Positions 1 to 9,690 of a stretch of 64,000 bases of DNA are shown one piece after another. Within the stretch, counting starts at the first letter, position 1. Each line of letters starts with the position of its first letter. The notes below the pieces were generated by a model, which was not told the DNA's origin, searched no databases, and saw only the letters and a list, made by a program, of their open reading frames with translations. The stretch spans positions 3,782,571-3,846,570 of the forward strand of contig JAJEKV010000059.1 in the NCBI GenBank assembly GCA_021234155.1, in the 5' to 3' direction. Made by a program: the position numbers and the translations under genes. This DNA comes from Isoetes taiwanensis. Its lineage: Eukaryota; Streptophyta; Lycopodiopsida; Isoetales; Isoetaceae.

Positions 1-499
1 GGTATTCACTTCTCATCTCATACCTGATCAGAGGCATTGTTATAACGACTCAAGCAAAAAAAGAAGAGCCCTTTCTTTTCGAAAGCTCATGTACTATGCA
101 TCTAACAGTTTTTCGGCATCCATGTCATATGCTGGTCTTAAGAAAGATCTCTGCTCTGGCGCCAAAATTGCTTAAGAAAGATCCCCTGTATATACGTCAT
201 CGACGGTCTGATTGAAAAGAACCTCGTTGGAAATTTCCTAGGCGCACCCTTTCGAAAAAACAAAAATGTGTCTTTTTGTTCTAAAAGGCTTAAACTGTTC
301 AACGTGGACGTGGCACGATCTAAGCCGTCGATGGACGAACGGACAAATCTGGGCCGTCCGGGGGGCAAGGACATTGGGGGCGATCTTGGCCGTCGATCGG
401 GCGCACAGACCGATGCCACGGCTTTATAATATAGGATCTATAATCTTCAACTGCAGCCTCGTCTTGGAAGAAATATCATGCATGAATTATAAAAAACCA
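1..499. other. Non-coding leader stretch, nothing recognised
   Basis: I see no coherent coding signal here. The short open frames lack recognisable motifs. The stretch may be the decayed upstream part of the Helitron-type helicase relic that starts near 500. Confidence 0.4.
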
Positions 500-1880
500 T
501 GGGATATATTTAAACACTTGATGCAAATGACGAGCATAATGAAGAATGACTAAAAGGAGATACAACTTCATTCAAGAATGGCTTGAATCATCACAAAGCA
601 ACCAATCTATATTCATCGATGGAAAAGCCAGTCGAGAGAAAATATTCTTGCTAAATGGCATATGCCTGTTTATACGAAGCAATCAAAATATAATTATTTC
701 ATGCAATTAAACAACATTAACAGATCGCCAATTTCCAGGAGGGCAAACGACCCACTCGTTCCTCCAAATTCCTATGCAAGAATATAACATAAGGCTCCAT
801 TCAATGATAGAACATGATTCTGGAGCAGCAGACCTGCTTATTGCAGCTAAGCTCATCATCTGGGATGCATTCACAATGGCTAACAAAGATGTCATAGAAA
901 GCACCAATAATCTATTACAATGGTTGTGCAGAACAATCCTTTATTTTGGAGGCAAGCATTATATTACCTGGAGACTTCAGACAGATTGTGCCTATCGTCA
1001 AGGGAGGGAAATGAAATGCAGCATATAATACATCTATAATATCATCGTGTACTGAGACTAGAAGAACCCATATGCAATGCAAATGATCTTGACCTGAACT
1101 AATGTGATTTATCGATTGCATGGGAAACAACTGGGATGAATCTACAATCTCACTAAATATCTTCAATATAACTACTAACGTAGTAGAGACCACTGTATTT
1201 TTATATCACTCTAGCATTCTTCAAGAGCCAATAACGTGCAAGAAAAACGAATTCTTTTGTCGCCATAATAAGAATATTGATAACTTCAACGGTTGTATTC
1301 TTGATAGACTTCTTACTCTTGATAAGCCATATTATAGCCATGACCACATCGCCGAGCAAGATGAAATCATACATGACCATCCTTATGCAACATCAGATTT
1401 CCTTCATAACTTCACACAACTGACTACCCAACCACGAAGTAAAAAAAAATAGGAGCTATATGTCACATTATGAAACGGCTAGACATGGAAAAGGGTTTGA
1501 TAGACTTATGGTCGTGTTAATGCAATAAAATTTGTAATGATGAAGCATCCCAGGAAGATGCATGTACATACCCGATCTCTAGAATTGACTTATTCTACTA
1601 ATCAGACAACCATCCGTGGACTATCCATAGATGACAATTACCTCTCCGACTATCTTATTCGATCACCTTCAATAGTCGCTGTGGGCTTACATTAGATCAC
1701 GTTGTCATTGACCTGCGTACCAATGTATCCGCACACAACCAACTATACACGGCTCTTACTCATGTGCGAAAGAGAGAGAATGCGCTCATCCTCCTCTCAC
1801 TGGACAATACAATGAGGCATACTAGAAATATCGCCTACAAGAAGCTACTCAAGTTGATAAGGTTTTCTTTTTTGAGCTCT
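500..1880 (+). pseudogene. Helitron-type PIF1-like DNA helicase relic
   Basis: Pieces of a PIF1-family helicase lie in the correct order on the plus strand in shifting frames. First comes a degenerate Walker A region (about 600-700) reading IDGKASREKIFLLN where the family has a GxxGxGKT-type loop. A stretch with QFPGGQTTHSFLQIP follows (about 720-780). The Walker B region (about 830-900) reads LLIAAKLIIWDAFTMAN, where the family normally has IIWDEAPMA, so the acidic E is lost. PGDFRQIVPIVKGG follows in another frame (about 968-1010). Then come YYSHDHIAEQDEI (about 1329-1370) and the C-terminal helicase motif LDHVVIDLRTNVSAHNQLY (about 1692-1750). This domain order is typical of the RepHel protein of plant Helitrons. 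Frameshifts, stops and a broken Walker A make it inactive. No Rep nuclease part or Helitron end was found nearby. Confidence 0.7.
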
Positions 1881-2120
1881 CATATGTGTAGGTCACATAA
1901 GAAATCTAGCAAGGTGTCCTCTACAAGGAACTTAACTTCAAATAATGTATACTCTCCACCTTTTCACGAGCACCATGGAGAGCACTTCCAAAAGCACGCT
2001 GACCATTATCTCGATAAAGTATAATAGAAAACCTACACCCATTTCTACTTTTCAGCCCATGTAATAGATGGCTTGTTGTTTGATTACCATGAGATTCCCC
2101 TCATACACATTTTTTTTTTT

Positions 2121-2240
2121 CTTCTCGTTATGGATGGCCCCATTCAAGCTCAAAACCCACCGACTACAATTGGTTGGTGCAAAATGTTACACAAGAAGTT
2201 TAAGAAAATAAAGTTTAAAAAAAAGAGGCTAAGATTGAAA
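2121..2240 (+). repeat. Dispersed short repeat, copy A (possibly SINE-like)
   Basis: A segment beginning ATGGATGGCCCCATTCAAGC and running through AAAATAAAG recurs at about 4000-4090. The block just after it (about 2259-2276, GCGGCCTAGTGGTTAAGC) resembles a tRNA-type A box, and a similar block sits at about 4101-4118. The two copies lie on either side of the LINE relic. A tRNA-derived SINE is plausible but unproven. Confidence 0.45.
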
Positions 2241-2289
2241 AAAATATGTGCATCATGATAGCGGCCTAGTGGTTAAGCTTATTAGCAGC

Positions 2290-3873
2290 TAATGAGGAGT
2301 ATGGAAGAAGGGCTACATGCCAAGCGTGTTTAAAGGAGACAAAGATAATACTGACCATGCAAGAACTTTGAGGGTTCTTATTGAAAAGGCAAAAGAACCA
2401 AGAAAAGCCCTCTATTTGGCCTTCATAGATTTCTAGAAGGCGTTCGACACGGTGCCACGAGATAATCTAGGTGCACGTATGGATCAAATCGGTGTTCCCT
2501 TATCTCTTAAAGGAACTGTGAGTAAATTGTATGAGGAAGTGATCGCCAAGCTTTCATGCAAACTAGAAGATACAGTACAAAGCACAGTGGGAGTACGTCA
2601 GAGTTGCCCATTATCACCGACGCTATTTGGTCTGTACATCGATGAGCTGGAGGAATGGCTACAACAGAGGGGATTTGCAGGAACGATGCTAGGTGACTTT
2701 CTTATTCAGTTGCTTCTGTACGCAGACGATGTAGTACTAGTAGCAGACTCACCAAATGGACTTCAAGATCATTTGAACAATTTATGTGATTTCTGCAGAG
2801 CCAAACAAATGAAAGTAAATTTGGGTAAGTCCAAGGTGATGGTTTTTGGAACAGTTAAGAGGCAATCTTTTTGGTATGACGGTTCCGTTTTCGAAATAGT
2901 AGAATGCTACAAATATCTCGGGCTACAATTTTCATCTAACTACAAATTGAAGGATTGTGTGCATAAACGTGTTACAGGTGGCAAAGCAGCACTTTATAGT
3001 ATGTTGGCGAGATGCCATAAAGCCTCTTTGGGTGATTGGAGTTTGAAAAAAATGTTGTTTGAGACTCTTGTGCAGACTGTCATCTTGTACGGCGCTCCCA
3101 ATTGGGGGCCATCCATATCACTAAAGCTTTGGGGGCAGATCGAAACGGTGCTCAAATCTTTCCTCCACGAAGAGCTAGGAGTCAAAAGACAGACACCTTA
3201 AACTATACTCTTGGCAGAAGCAGGTTTGATTCCTCTAGAAGCTGAGGCTCTATATCAGACAATTAATTTCATCAATAGAGTCAATCTAATGTCAGAAGAT
3301 AGACTGCCTAAAATAGCATCGCTAGCATCCACCACATCAGGATGGGGGCATGATATCATGAAGTGGGCGGGCAGATGGGGAATAACAGCAGACTCTTGGC
3401 CTACTACTGACTTGGGCGCTAGAGATCTGGTCCAAACCAAGGCGGTAGAGATCTTATGGGAAAAGAATGGATCACGGATGCTCACCTATCTGGAGGATAT
3501 TAATCCCTTGTTAACATACACAGACCAATGCTACCTGAGAGCCAGAATCTCAAAACGTGCCAGGCATATTATTGCTAGATACAGAACTAGCTCACACCAT
3601 CTAGCAATTGAAATAGGAAGATGGAGGCAAATTCCAAGAGCCGAATCTGTGCATTATGTGACCATCAAAAGGTGGAAAATGAATTCCCTGTGTTTCTAGA
3701 ATGCCCTGCTTACGATGATATTAGAAATAGACTTGGTATTTGTCGCCAAAGTTTTCAAAGTTTTCATTCTCCTTTGATGATGGAACCAGCAAGTGCTTTA
3801 ACCCACTTCCTCCATCAGGTTGAGCTACACAGGACACTCATTATGAAATTGGGTCATGATTGATTGATTGATG
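2290..3873 (+). pseudogene. LINE (non-LTR retrotransposon) reverse transcriptase relic
   Basis: The plus strand encodes the RT palm of a non-LTR retrotransposon. Motif A reads FIDF then a stop codon then KAFDTVPRD (about 2422-2462). Next come RQSCPLSPTLFGLYIDELEE (about 2597-2656) and the catalytic YADD in LLLYADDVVLVAD (about 2710-2745). NLGKSKVMVF follows, then a thumb region. A stop at 3199 splits the frame, and a C-terminal Cys-rich segment (CALCDHQKVENEF, about 3648-3690) sits in a second frame. In that zinc-binding segment the usual His appears replaced by Pro. The 3' end carries a short GATT tandem tail (about 3857-3873) instead of poly(A). At least one in-frame stop in motif A and a frame change make it inactive. 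The RT style differs from the L1-like elements at 50.9 and 63.2 kb. Confidence 0.85.
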
Positions 3874-3919
3874 TACACTATCGCTCCATGACCTTCAAGG
3901 TCTTTTGCGGGCGTGATCA

Positions 3920-3920
<1 letters not shown>

Positions 3921-3996
<76 letters not shown>
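3921..3996. repeat. (ATT)n microsatellite
   Basis: About 25 uninterrupted ATT units lie just after the LINE 3' end. Apparent poly-Ile (plus) and poly-Asn (minus) open frames here are artefacts of the repeat. Confidence 0.98.
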
Positions 3997-3999
3997 GTT

Positions 4000-4260
4000 A
4001 TGGACGGCCCCCACCCAAGCTCAAAACCCGCTGGATACCATCGATTGGTGCAGAAAGTTATAAATGAGTGGAGAAAATAAAGATTGTAAAAAAAAAATGT
4101 AGACGGTCTAATGGTCAAGCCATTGGTTGTGGATGGCCTCCCCCTAGGGTCAAAACGGTTGGTGCAAAAAATACATAGTAATCGTGTGGAGGTTGAAAAA
4201 TATATAGTAATTGAGTGGAGGTTGAAAAAATATATAGTAATTGAGTGGAAAATAACCAGT
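4000..4260 (+). repeat. Dispersed short repeat, copy B, with internal 28-bp duplication
   Basis: This is the second copy of the element at 2121-2240, beginning ATGGACGGCCCCCACCCAAG. It is followed by an A-box-like block and a GGGTCAAAACGG stretch that resembles a B box. Its end contains a short tandem duplication around the motif GGAGGTTGAAAAA (about 4189-4250). Confidence 0.45.
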
Positions 4261-4395
4261 TCAATAGTGGGAATTCTGGCCAAGGAGAATCGAAAAACAG
4301 AAATGTTCACGACAACTTTAATTGCTTTTGATTGGTTTTATGCACTTGCAATAGGTAATGAGGTCTGGAATTTATTGCAAAGTCCAACTTCATGA

Positions 4396-4699
4396 TTTGG
4401 CCAAGGCCGCCGCGATAAATTTCTTGTAATTTAATGAAGTACTAAAATCTTACTTTTTCATATACCTAGAGCATAAATATGCATCTCCCAAAATATAACT
4501 AAATAAATTAATGGATAGAAAATAATATTAATAATATCGCTAGGAGGTGTTACACTAATCAATTTATATACATAAAATATGATAGGTTGAAACTCCATAA
4601 GTGGAATCTTGACGGGCTTTTGTACTTTCACCTGTGCATTGTGCATTTCCGCAGAATCGCAGAATCAGATCTCGAAGACTTTGAATCATCCATTGTATC
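4396..4699. other. Spacer 3' of the MADS gene
   Basis: AT-rich DNA with no coding signal. A GGCCGCCGCGATAAATTTCT motif near 4406 recurs almost unchanged near 48863, so it is probably part of an old repeat. Confidence 0.4.
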
Positions 4700-6424
4700 T
4701 TAAAATTTGGATTCACCATCATTGCTTAGGTGGTTGTTCCAAAGATGCACATTGTTAAAGGCTTCATCATAAAAGATTGGGCTATCAAAGTCTAAGTCCA
4801 ACCCATCAAGATTTACATTCTTGTCCATATCAAACTCTTTATCTTGATTATCTTCAAGCTCTTCTAAATTTAATTGAGAAGTACCATATGCTCCACTTTG
4901 AGAAAATACCTTATCATTTTGGCTGGTTATGAAATCATTGGAATTTGTAGAACTATGGTCTCCATCCAACTTATCACTAGAAGTAGAACCTGACCAAATA
5001 AAAGTTCCATTGCAAAAGTCAATGCGAGCTGACAATAAATAGAGGATAATGCCAAATAGCATGCAAAACCATTGAAATTAATTGAAAGAATATCATATTC
5101 ATACCTTTAGGTTGAGTTTGCTTATCAACTAGCATCGTATCTTTAGGTTGGCTTAGCTCATCAAGCACCATATCTTTAGGTTGGCTTAGCTCATCGACCA
5201 GCACCAGGAGACCATGCTCTTGTGGTGTAAAGGAACTAGAAAAGATTGGCTTGTATTGTTGTGGCAAATATCCAGTAATGAGATTGCGATCTAGAGGATC
5301 CAACCCGTCTAGATTTACATCCTTGTCTAAATCAAACTCTTTACCATCATTTTCTTCAAGTTCTCCTAAGTTTAATTGAGATGTACCATATGCTCCACTT
5401 TGAGAAAATACCTTATCATTTTGGCTGGTTATGAGATCATTGGAATTTGTAGAACTATGGTCTCCGTCCAACTTTTCACTAGAAGTAGAATCTGACCAAA
5501 TAAAAGTTCCATTGCAAAAGTCAATGCGAGCTGACAATAAATAGAGGACTTTTCACTAGAAGTAGAATCTGACCAAATAAAAGTTCCATTGCAAAAGTCA
5601 ATGCGAGCTGACAATAAATAGAGGATAATGCCAGACAACATGCAAAATTATTGAAATTAATTGAAAGAAATCATATTCATACCTTTAGGTTGGCTTAGCT
5701 CATCAACCAACACCATGAGATCGTGCTTTTGTGGTGTAAAGGAACTAGAAAATGTTGGCTTGTACTCTTGTGGCAAATATCCAGTATCGAAATTGCGATC
5801 TAGAGGTGCAAAAGAACTCAAGTTACGAGGGGGAGATGCGTGGCCATAGGCATTAGGGTGGCAATGATTATGAAGGGAAGCGGATTGTTGAGGAACATAG
5901 GGAGAATTGAATCGAATTGAGTTGAATGGAGGGCCATGGGATCCTTGAGGAACATGTGGAGAATTGAATTGATTTGAATTGAATTGAGGGCGATTGGATA
6001 ATTGAGGAACATAGGGAGAATTGAATTGAGTTGAGTTGAATTGAGGGCCGATGGAAGGCGGAGGATCGGGCTCGGGCTCAGGCTTAGGTTGGAGCCAAGG
6101 GTTAGGATGGAAGCCATTGCAAATATGACCAAGCAATGGGAATTGTCCATAAGGCTGCAAAGTGCAAGAGGAAGTCAGAGGTTCAGGTTTAGGGTTGATA
6201 TCAGAAGTGGAAGTAAGAACAGAAGATGGAGGCGTTGGCTGATCGGAAGAATCAAACGAAAAACAGTTATCTTTCTCATCCAGAATCTTGAGCTGAACCC
6301 TGGCGCCGGACAGTAGATGCAGCTCCTTGGCCTTCTTGATCAGGCCCCGAGCTCGCTTCACGAAAGTCTGCCTTCTGTTGGTTGGGCGTTCTAGATACCT
6401 GATCTCTATTTTTTTCCTTCCCAT
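4700..6424 (-). CDS. MADS-box transcription factor, M-type (three exons)
   Basis: Predicted nuclear DNA-binding regulator. I model three minus-strand exons: 6424-5683, 5530-5105 and 5028-4700. Both introns are GT-AG and phase 1, and the summed length (1497 nt) gives an unbroken 498-residue protein. Residues 1-60 form the MADS (SRF-TF) domain: MGRKKIEIRYLE, then RRQTFVKRARGLIKKAKEL and an SGARVQLKIL strand. No K-box coiled coil follows, so it looks type I/SRF-like, not MIKC. A Pro-rich linker follows, with three near-copies of a roughly 20-residue unit around QFNSPYVPQ (about residues 125-185). The tail is acidic and Asn/Ser-rich, and exons 2 and 3 both start ARIDFCNGTF. Exon 2 is a tandem copy joining the start of exon 3 to the end of exon 1. 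The start is the only Met in register with the MADS domain. The target genes are unknown. Confidence 0.82.
4798..5805 (-). repeat. Two-copy tandem duplication spanning exon end, intron and next exon start
   Basis: The block from about 5301 to 5805 (end of exon 1, intron 1, start of exon 2) is repeated at about 4798-5300 (end of exon 2, intron 2, start of exon 3). Matching landmarks: GCGATCTAGAGG at 5795 and 5287, GTATGAATATGAT donors at 5682 and 5104, and CAGCTCGCATTGAC acceptors at 5533 and 5031. The offset is about 502 bp outside the extra 77-bp insert. Confidence 0.85.
5471..5624 (-). repeat. 77-bp direct duplication of a splice acceptor and exon start
   Basis: The units 5471-5547 and 5548-5624 are near-identical. 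Each holds a TTGTCAG acceptor and the ARIDFCNGTF exon start. Because 77 is not a multiple of three, use of the upstream acceptor would shift the frame and reach an early stop. The model therefore uses the downstream acceptor at 5531. Confidence 0.85.
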
Positions 6425-7629
6425 TCCTTTTCCTTTTCGCTAAACTAAGCCATTGTTCGGCGCCATATCCTTTGAAAAACCTAAAGGCCGATTTTTGTAG
6501 CCACAAAAGGCCCAAGCCAAAAAGGGCTCTCGGCCTTCTCCACGCCCTTATTTTTAGCTCCGATATGGCTTCGGTTTAGCTTCTATATGGCTTGCTTTCG
6601 TTATATCACATAAATATATGGCTTTTGGTTTAGCTTCTATATGGGTTTTTGTTACATCCGATATTACGTTTGATTGACACCATCTGTTGTTTCTTGTTTG
6701 ATTCACACCATCTGTTGCAGAAAAAGGGTTTCATGTTCGATTTACATCATCTGTTGCAGAAAACATGTATCTGGGATATGAACCAACCAGGACCGTGAAT
6801 ATAATAAACAATACAAGATATTGACACATTTGTTGCAGAAAACATGTTTCTGGGATTTGAACCCAGCAGGACCATGAACATAGAAAACAATAAAAGATAT
6901 TTGCTGCTTCAATGATATATGTTAGGCTGTTTCTTTACTGATTCGTTGAATTGTATAATTGCAGATGTAAATGTTCAAAGCACACAAACTAGATGCAAGA
7001 CTGATCGTTAGAAGCTCCAAATTGTGACACTTCGAATACAAGCAACAAATAAACCCAATCAGTTTCTCAATGCTAGATAACTGCTGAAGAAGTTCTACAA
7101 CATATATATTGATCCATTCTGAACTGTGAGCATCAAATATAATCACTCACTACAAATATTCGAGCACAGTTACAAGGATAGATCGATACCCTTGCCAACA
7201 CATACACCATACACTATAAACTGCATGTTGATATCAAAGATAGCTGAACTTTCCTGGCCAGTACTGAAGGAACAACACTCCAAATCTGCACTACAATAAG
7301 AAGAAATAAAGGAACAGCACTCCATTTTATCTGCAGTACAGCATACGTGGAGCGGATCTACCATCTGTCTTCTCCTTCAGAAGGGTTTCAATACAATTGT
7401 TGGCAGACATGTTGAAGCTTAGAAAGCGTGATTTTGAATTTCTTTTCATGATAAAGAAGCAAACTCTTTTAGCAATCCACTGTAAGATACTCGACGAATA
7501 TAAAATTTGACAAAAGCAACAATGAATCAACAATACTCAATAACTAAAACAGCCTAGAAAATATTTCTATGAAAAGGTATGAATATGCAACTTAAAAAAG
7601 CCAGAGACAAGAAAAAAAGAGCAATATTG
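6425..7629. other. MADS upstream region with short tandem repeat
   Basis: This is the presumed promoter side of the minus-strand MADS gene. A 79-bp unit starting GTTGCAGAAAACATGT is repeated in tandem (about 6753-6831 and 6832-6910). The second unit holds a GGGATTTGAACCC block, which is a B-box-like tRNA remnant on the minus strand. I see no other gene. Confidence 0.45.
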
Positions 7630-8490
7630 AAGTCTCAAAGATTAATATTAATTCCTAGCTGGGTAGAAATATGAACTGCAAACACCTAAATGAAGGCCAA
7701 ATTATGTGTGGGATAAAGAGGTAGACCTGTAAGAATCGATGGGATATAAGCATTCAGCTACTGCCAATACCCTTCAGGCTTTGCTTCATAAAAATGAAAA
7801 GCTTCACCATCAAAGAGTAGAGCAGAAAAGCATAAAGGGCCCACTTCTATAAACCTCTGTTGCTGCAAACAAAATATAACAAAAAAAAAGACATCTAGAA
7901 TAGAAAATATATTTCTTACAATACCTAAGCGCCACACAAGCAATCTAAACAGACCACTGCATATCAAATATGAAAATAACTATAACCTATAGCTCATGGC
8001 ACTCAGAAAGCAGCATTAGCCTATTTCCCTAAAAAGCGAAATGCATGATTAAATCTTGTTTTCTCACAAAAATACTTTCTTCCATTCAACCATGTCAACA
8101 GAAATGCAAACAAATATTAAAGTCTGAAAGATTAATTTTAATTCTTAACTAGACATAAATATGAACTGCAGAACCTTTATAAAGGTCAATTATGCTATGG
8201 GATAAAGAGCTATATGGGATAAAGAGCTAGACCAGTAATCCATGGTAGATAAGCATTCAGCTACTGCTAGTACAATGCTTTCAAGCTGCATAAAAATGAA
8301 GCATTTCACATCAAAAAGGGAATAAAGGGTCCAGTTGTACAAACCTCTATAACAAAGAATAACTAAGCGCCACACATCAAATCTGAAAAGACCACCAAGC
8401 CAACTGCATATCAAACACGAAAATTACTGCAGCCTATCTCCGTTTGACAGCTCATGGCACACAGAAAGCAGTATTGGCCTATAGTAAATG
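7630..8490. repeat. Large diverged tandem duplication, about 490-bp unit
   Basis: The block 7630-8040 and the block 8120-8490 share, in order, AAAGATTAAT, ATATGAACTGCA, GGGATAAAGAG, GCATTCAGCTACTGC, CATAAAAATGAA, AAACCTCT and GCTCATGGCAC. Substitutions and small indels are numerous, so the duplication is old. It ends just before the CRR42-like gene and may form part of that gene's upstream region. I see no coding signal. Confidence 0.75.
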
Positions 8491-8585
8491 ACACGTCATA
8501 ACCCTAAAAAAGAGATGCAGTGTGTCTTATCCAGAGAGAACTGAGAGAACTGAAAGAGAAGAGAGAAGTGAAAGAGAAGGTAGAC

Positions 8586-9084
8586 ATGACTAAAACTTAT
8601 TTTCTCACACAAATACATCCTTCAATTCAACCATGTCTATTTCCCTGCACAATAATCCAGCCCAAATCTGCCAATATTCACGGAGGATCTCAAAGCTTTA
8701 AATTGAGGAGAAAATACAGGGCCGAGGAATTAAGCAGCGGAAACAGCGAATCTAGTGAGGAATTTTTGAACATTAAGGAAGACTTGAAGGTGGGCAGTGC
8801 AGTTGTTATAATAGAGGCGCCCCTTATGCTTAAGACTGCAGAGCCCATGCCTATGATGCGCCTCAATGCTGGAATCCTTAAGCCTGGCGATGCCGGAAGG
8901 TTAGCACTAATCCTTGTTCTTGAAAATCTGCATTAGATTTCTAATTCATATTATTGCCCACTTAGTATGCCGGATTTGTTTGGTTTTTTGCAGAGTGATT
9001 GATCGAAAACCCATGAATGTATGGGCTGTACGCTTCGCTGCAGGTGCTTTCCTTGTTGATCGTAAATATTTTAAGCCCCTGTAG
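8586..9084 (+). CDS. CRR42: SipA/DUF3148-family chloroplast protein, CRR42 homologue
   Basis: Homologue of Arabidopsis CRR42, a chloroplast stromal factor needed to assemble the NAD(P)H dehydrogenase-like complex. The fold is shared with cyanobacterial SipA. I model two exons, 8586-8899 and 8994-9084, with a 94-bp GT-AG intron (donor AAGGTTAGC, acceptor TTTTTGCAG). The total of 405 nt encodes 134 residues. The SH3-like core is complete: VGSAVVIIEAPLMLKTAEPM, then MMRLNAGILKPGDAGR in exon 1, then VIDRKPMNVWAVRFAAGAFL and VDRKYFKPL in exon 2. The first 30-40 residues lack acidic residues and look like a transit peptide. An upstream in-frame Met at 8520 would add 22 charged residues that do not suit a transit peptide, so I prefer 8586. 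Residues between transit peptide and core (GNSESSEE region) look disordered. The family call is firm. The CRR42 assignment over another DUF3148 paralogue is inference. Confidence 0.85.
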
Positions 9085-9257
9085 TCAAATTTATCACGAT
9101 ATTATTGTAATATTGTAGGGCAAAAAAGCACCTGTTTAATGCAAAAATATTACGCATTGTTAGTATTTTACCCCTCTAAATTGCCACATATGTACGTGCC
9201 CATCAATACATTCATTTGAAGTTTTTTTTTTTTAAGCCAAAATTACCCCCTTTTTTT

Positions 9258-9465
9258 GGGTTGCCCCTAGGGGGGCAAACCCGGTATGTGGGCATATCCG
9301 GATATATTTAGGCATATGCCTAGCATATGGCCGGGTGGATCGCTCCAAACCTGGCTGCTTAAACCGGGTCTTTCAGTAAACTCTGGGGTCATCCAATCCC
9401 CCCATTCCTTAGAGGCGTGGCTATGGCGCTGGAAATCGACCCTTCTTCTTCTTCCAAGCAAACCT
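9258..9465. repeat. Palindrome-headed dispersed repeat, copy 1
   Basis: Begins with the imperfect palindrome GGGTTGCCCCTAGGGGGGCA, followed by AACCC. The body contains GTGGGCATATCCGGATATAT, CGCTCCAAACCTGG, GGCGTGGCTATGGCGC and a CTT-rich stretch ending CCAAGC. Copy 2 at 13729 matches along most of its length. On the minus strand the palindrome is followed by an A-run, which suits the 3' end of a retroposed element. Confidence 0.8.
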
Positions 9466-9540
9466 AACTCTGAACCCTAAAAATGAAGCCGTAGTTTGTG
9501 GCCTTTGGAGCACTCCCAAATTTTTCATGTTTTGTCCCAC

Positions 9541-9660
9541 AGAGAGATTCGTTTGTATTCTGGCGAAAATGGTTGTCTTTGGGTTCAAGATTCTGTTGTC
9601 TTAATGCTAGATTCTTTCATTTCGCATAATGGGATTGTTCATGGAATTGATAAAGTAACT
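9541..9660 (+). pseudogene. Possible fasciclin (FAS1) domain fragment
   Basis: A short plus-strand frame reads EIRLYSGENGCLWVQDSVV, then ISHNGIVHGIDKV. It resembles the end of a FAS1 domain, where fasciclin-like arabinogalactan proteins carry NGVVHxIDKVL. It sits behind a plausible splice acceptor (TTTTGTCCCACAG, ending 9540). A stop follows after VEKAY. No other exons were found. It could be a captured or decayed piece of an FLA gene. The match is short, so confidence is low. Confidence 0.25.
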
Positions 9661-9690
9661 CTTCTTGCAGATGTAGAAAAGGCGTACTAA

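Noticed and set aside
3825-4310. Minus-strand frame with a poly-Asn tract (and plus-strand poly-Ile frame)
   Set aside because: Both are translations of the (ATT)n microsatellite.
8520-8585. Upstream start for the CRR42 homologue
   Set aside because: It adds a Glu/Lys-rich 22-residue segment in front of what looks like a transit peptide, which would hinder chloroplast import.
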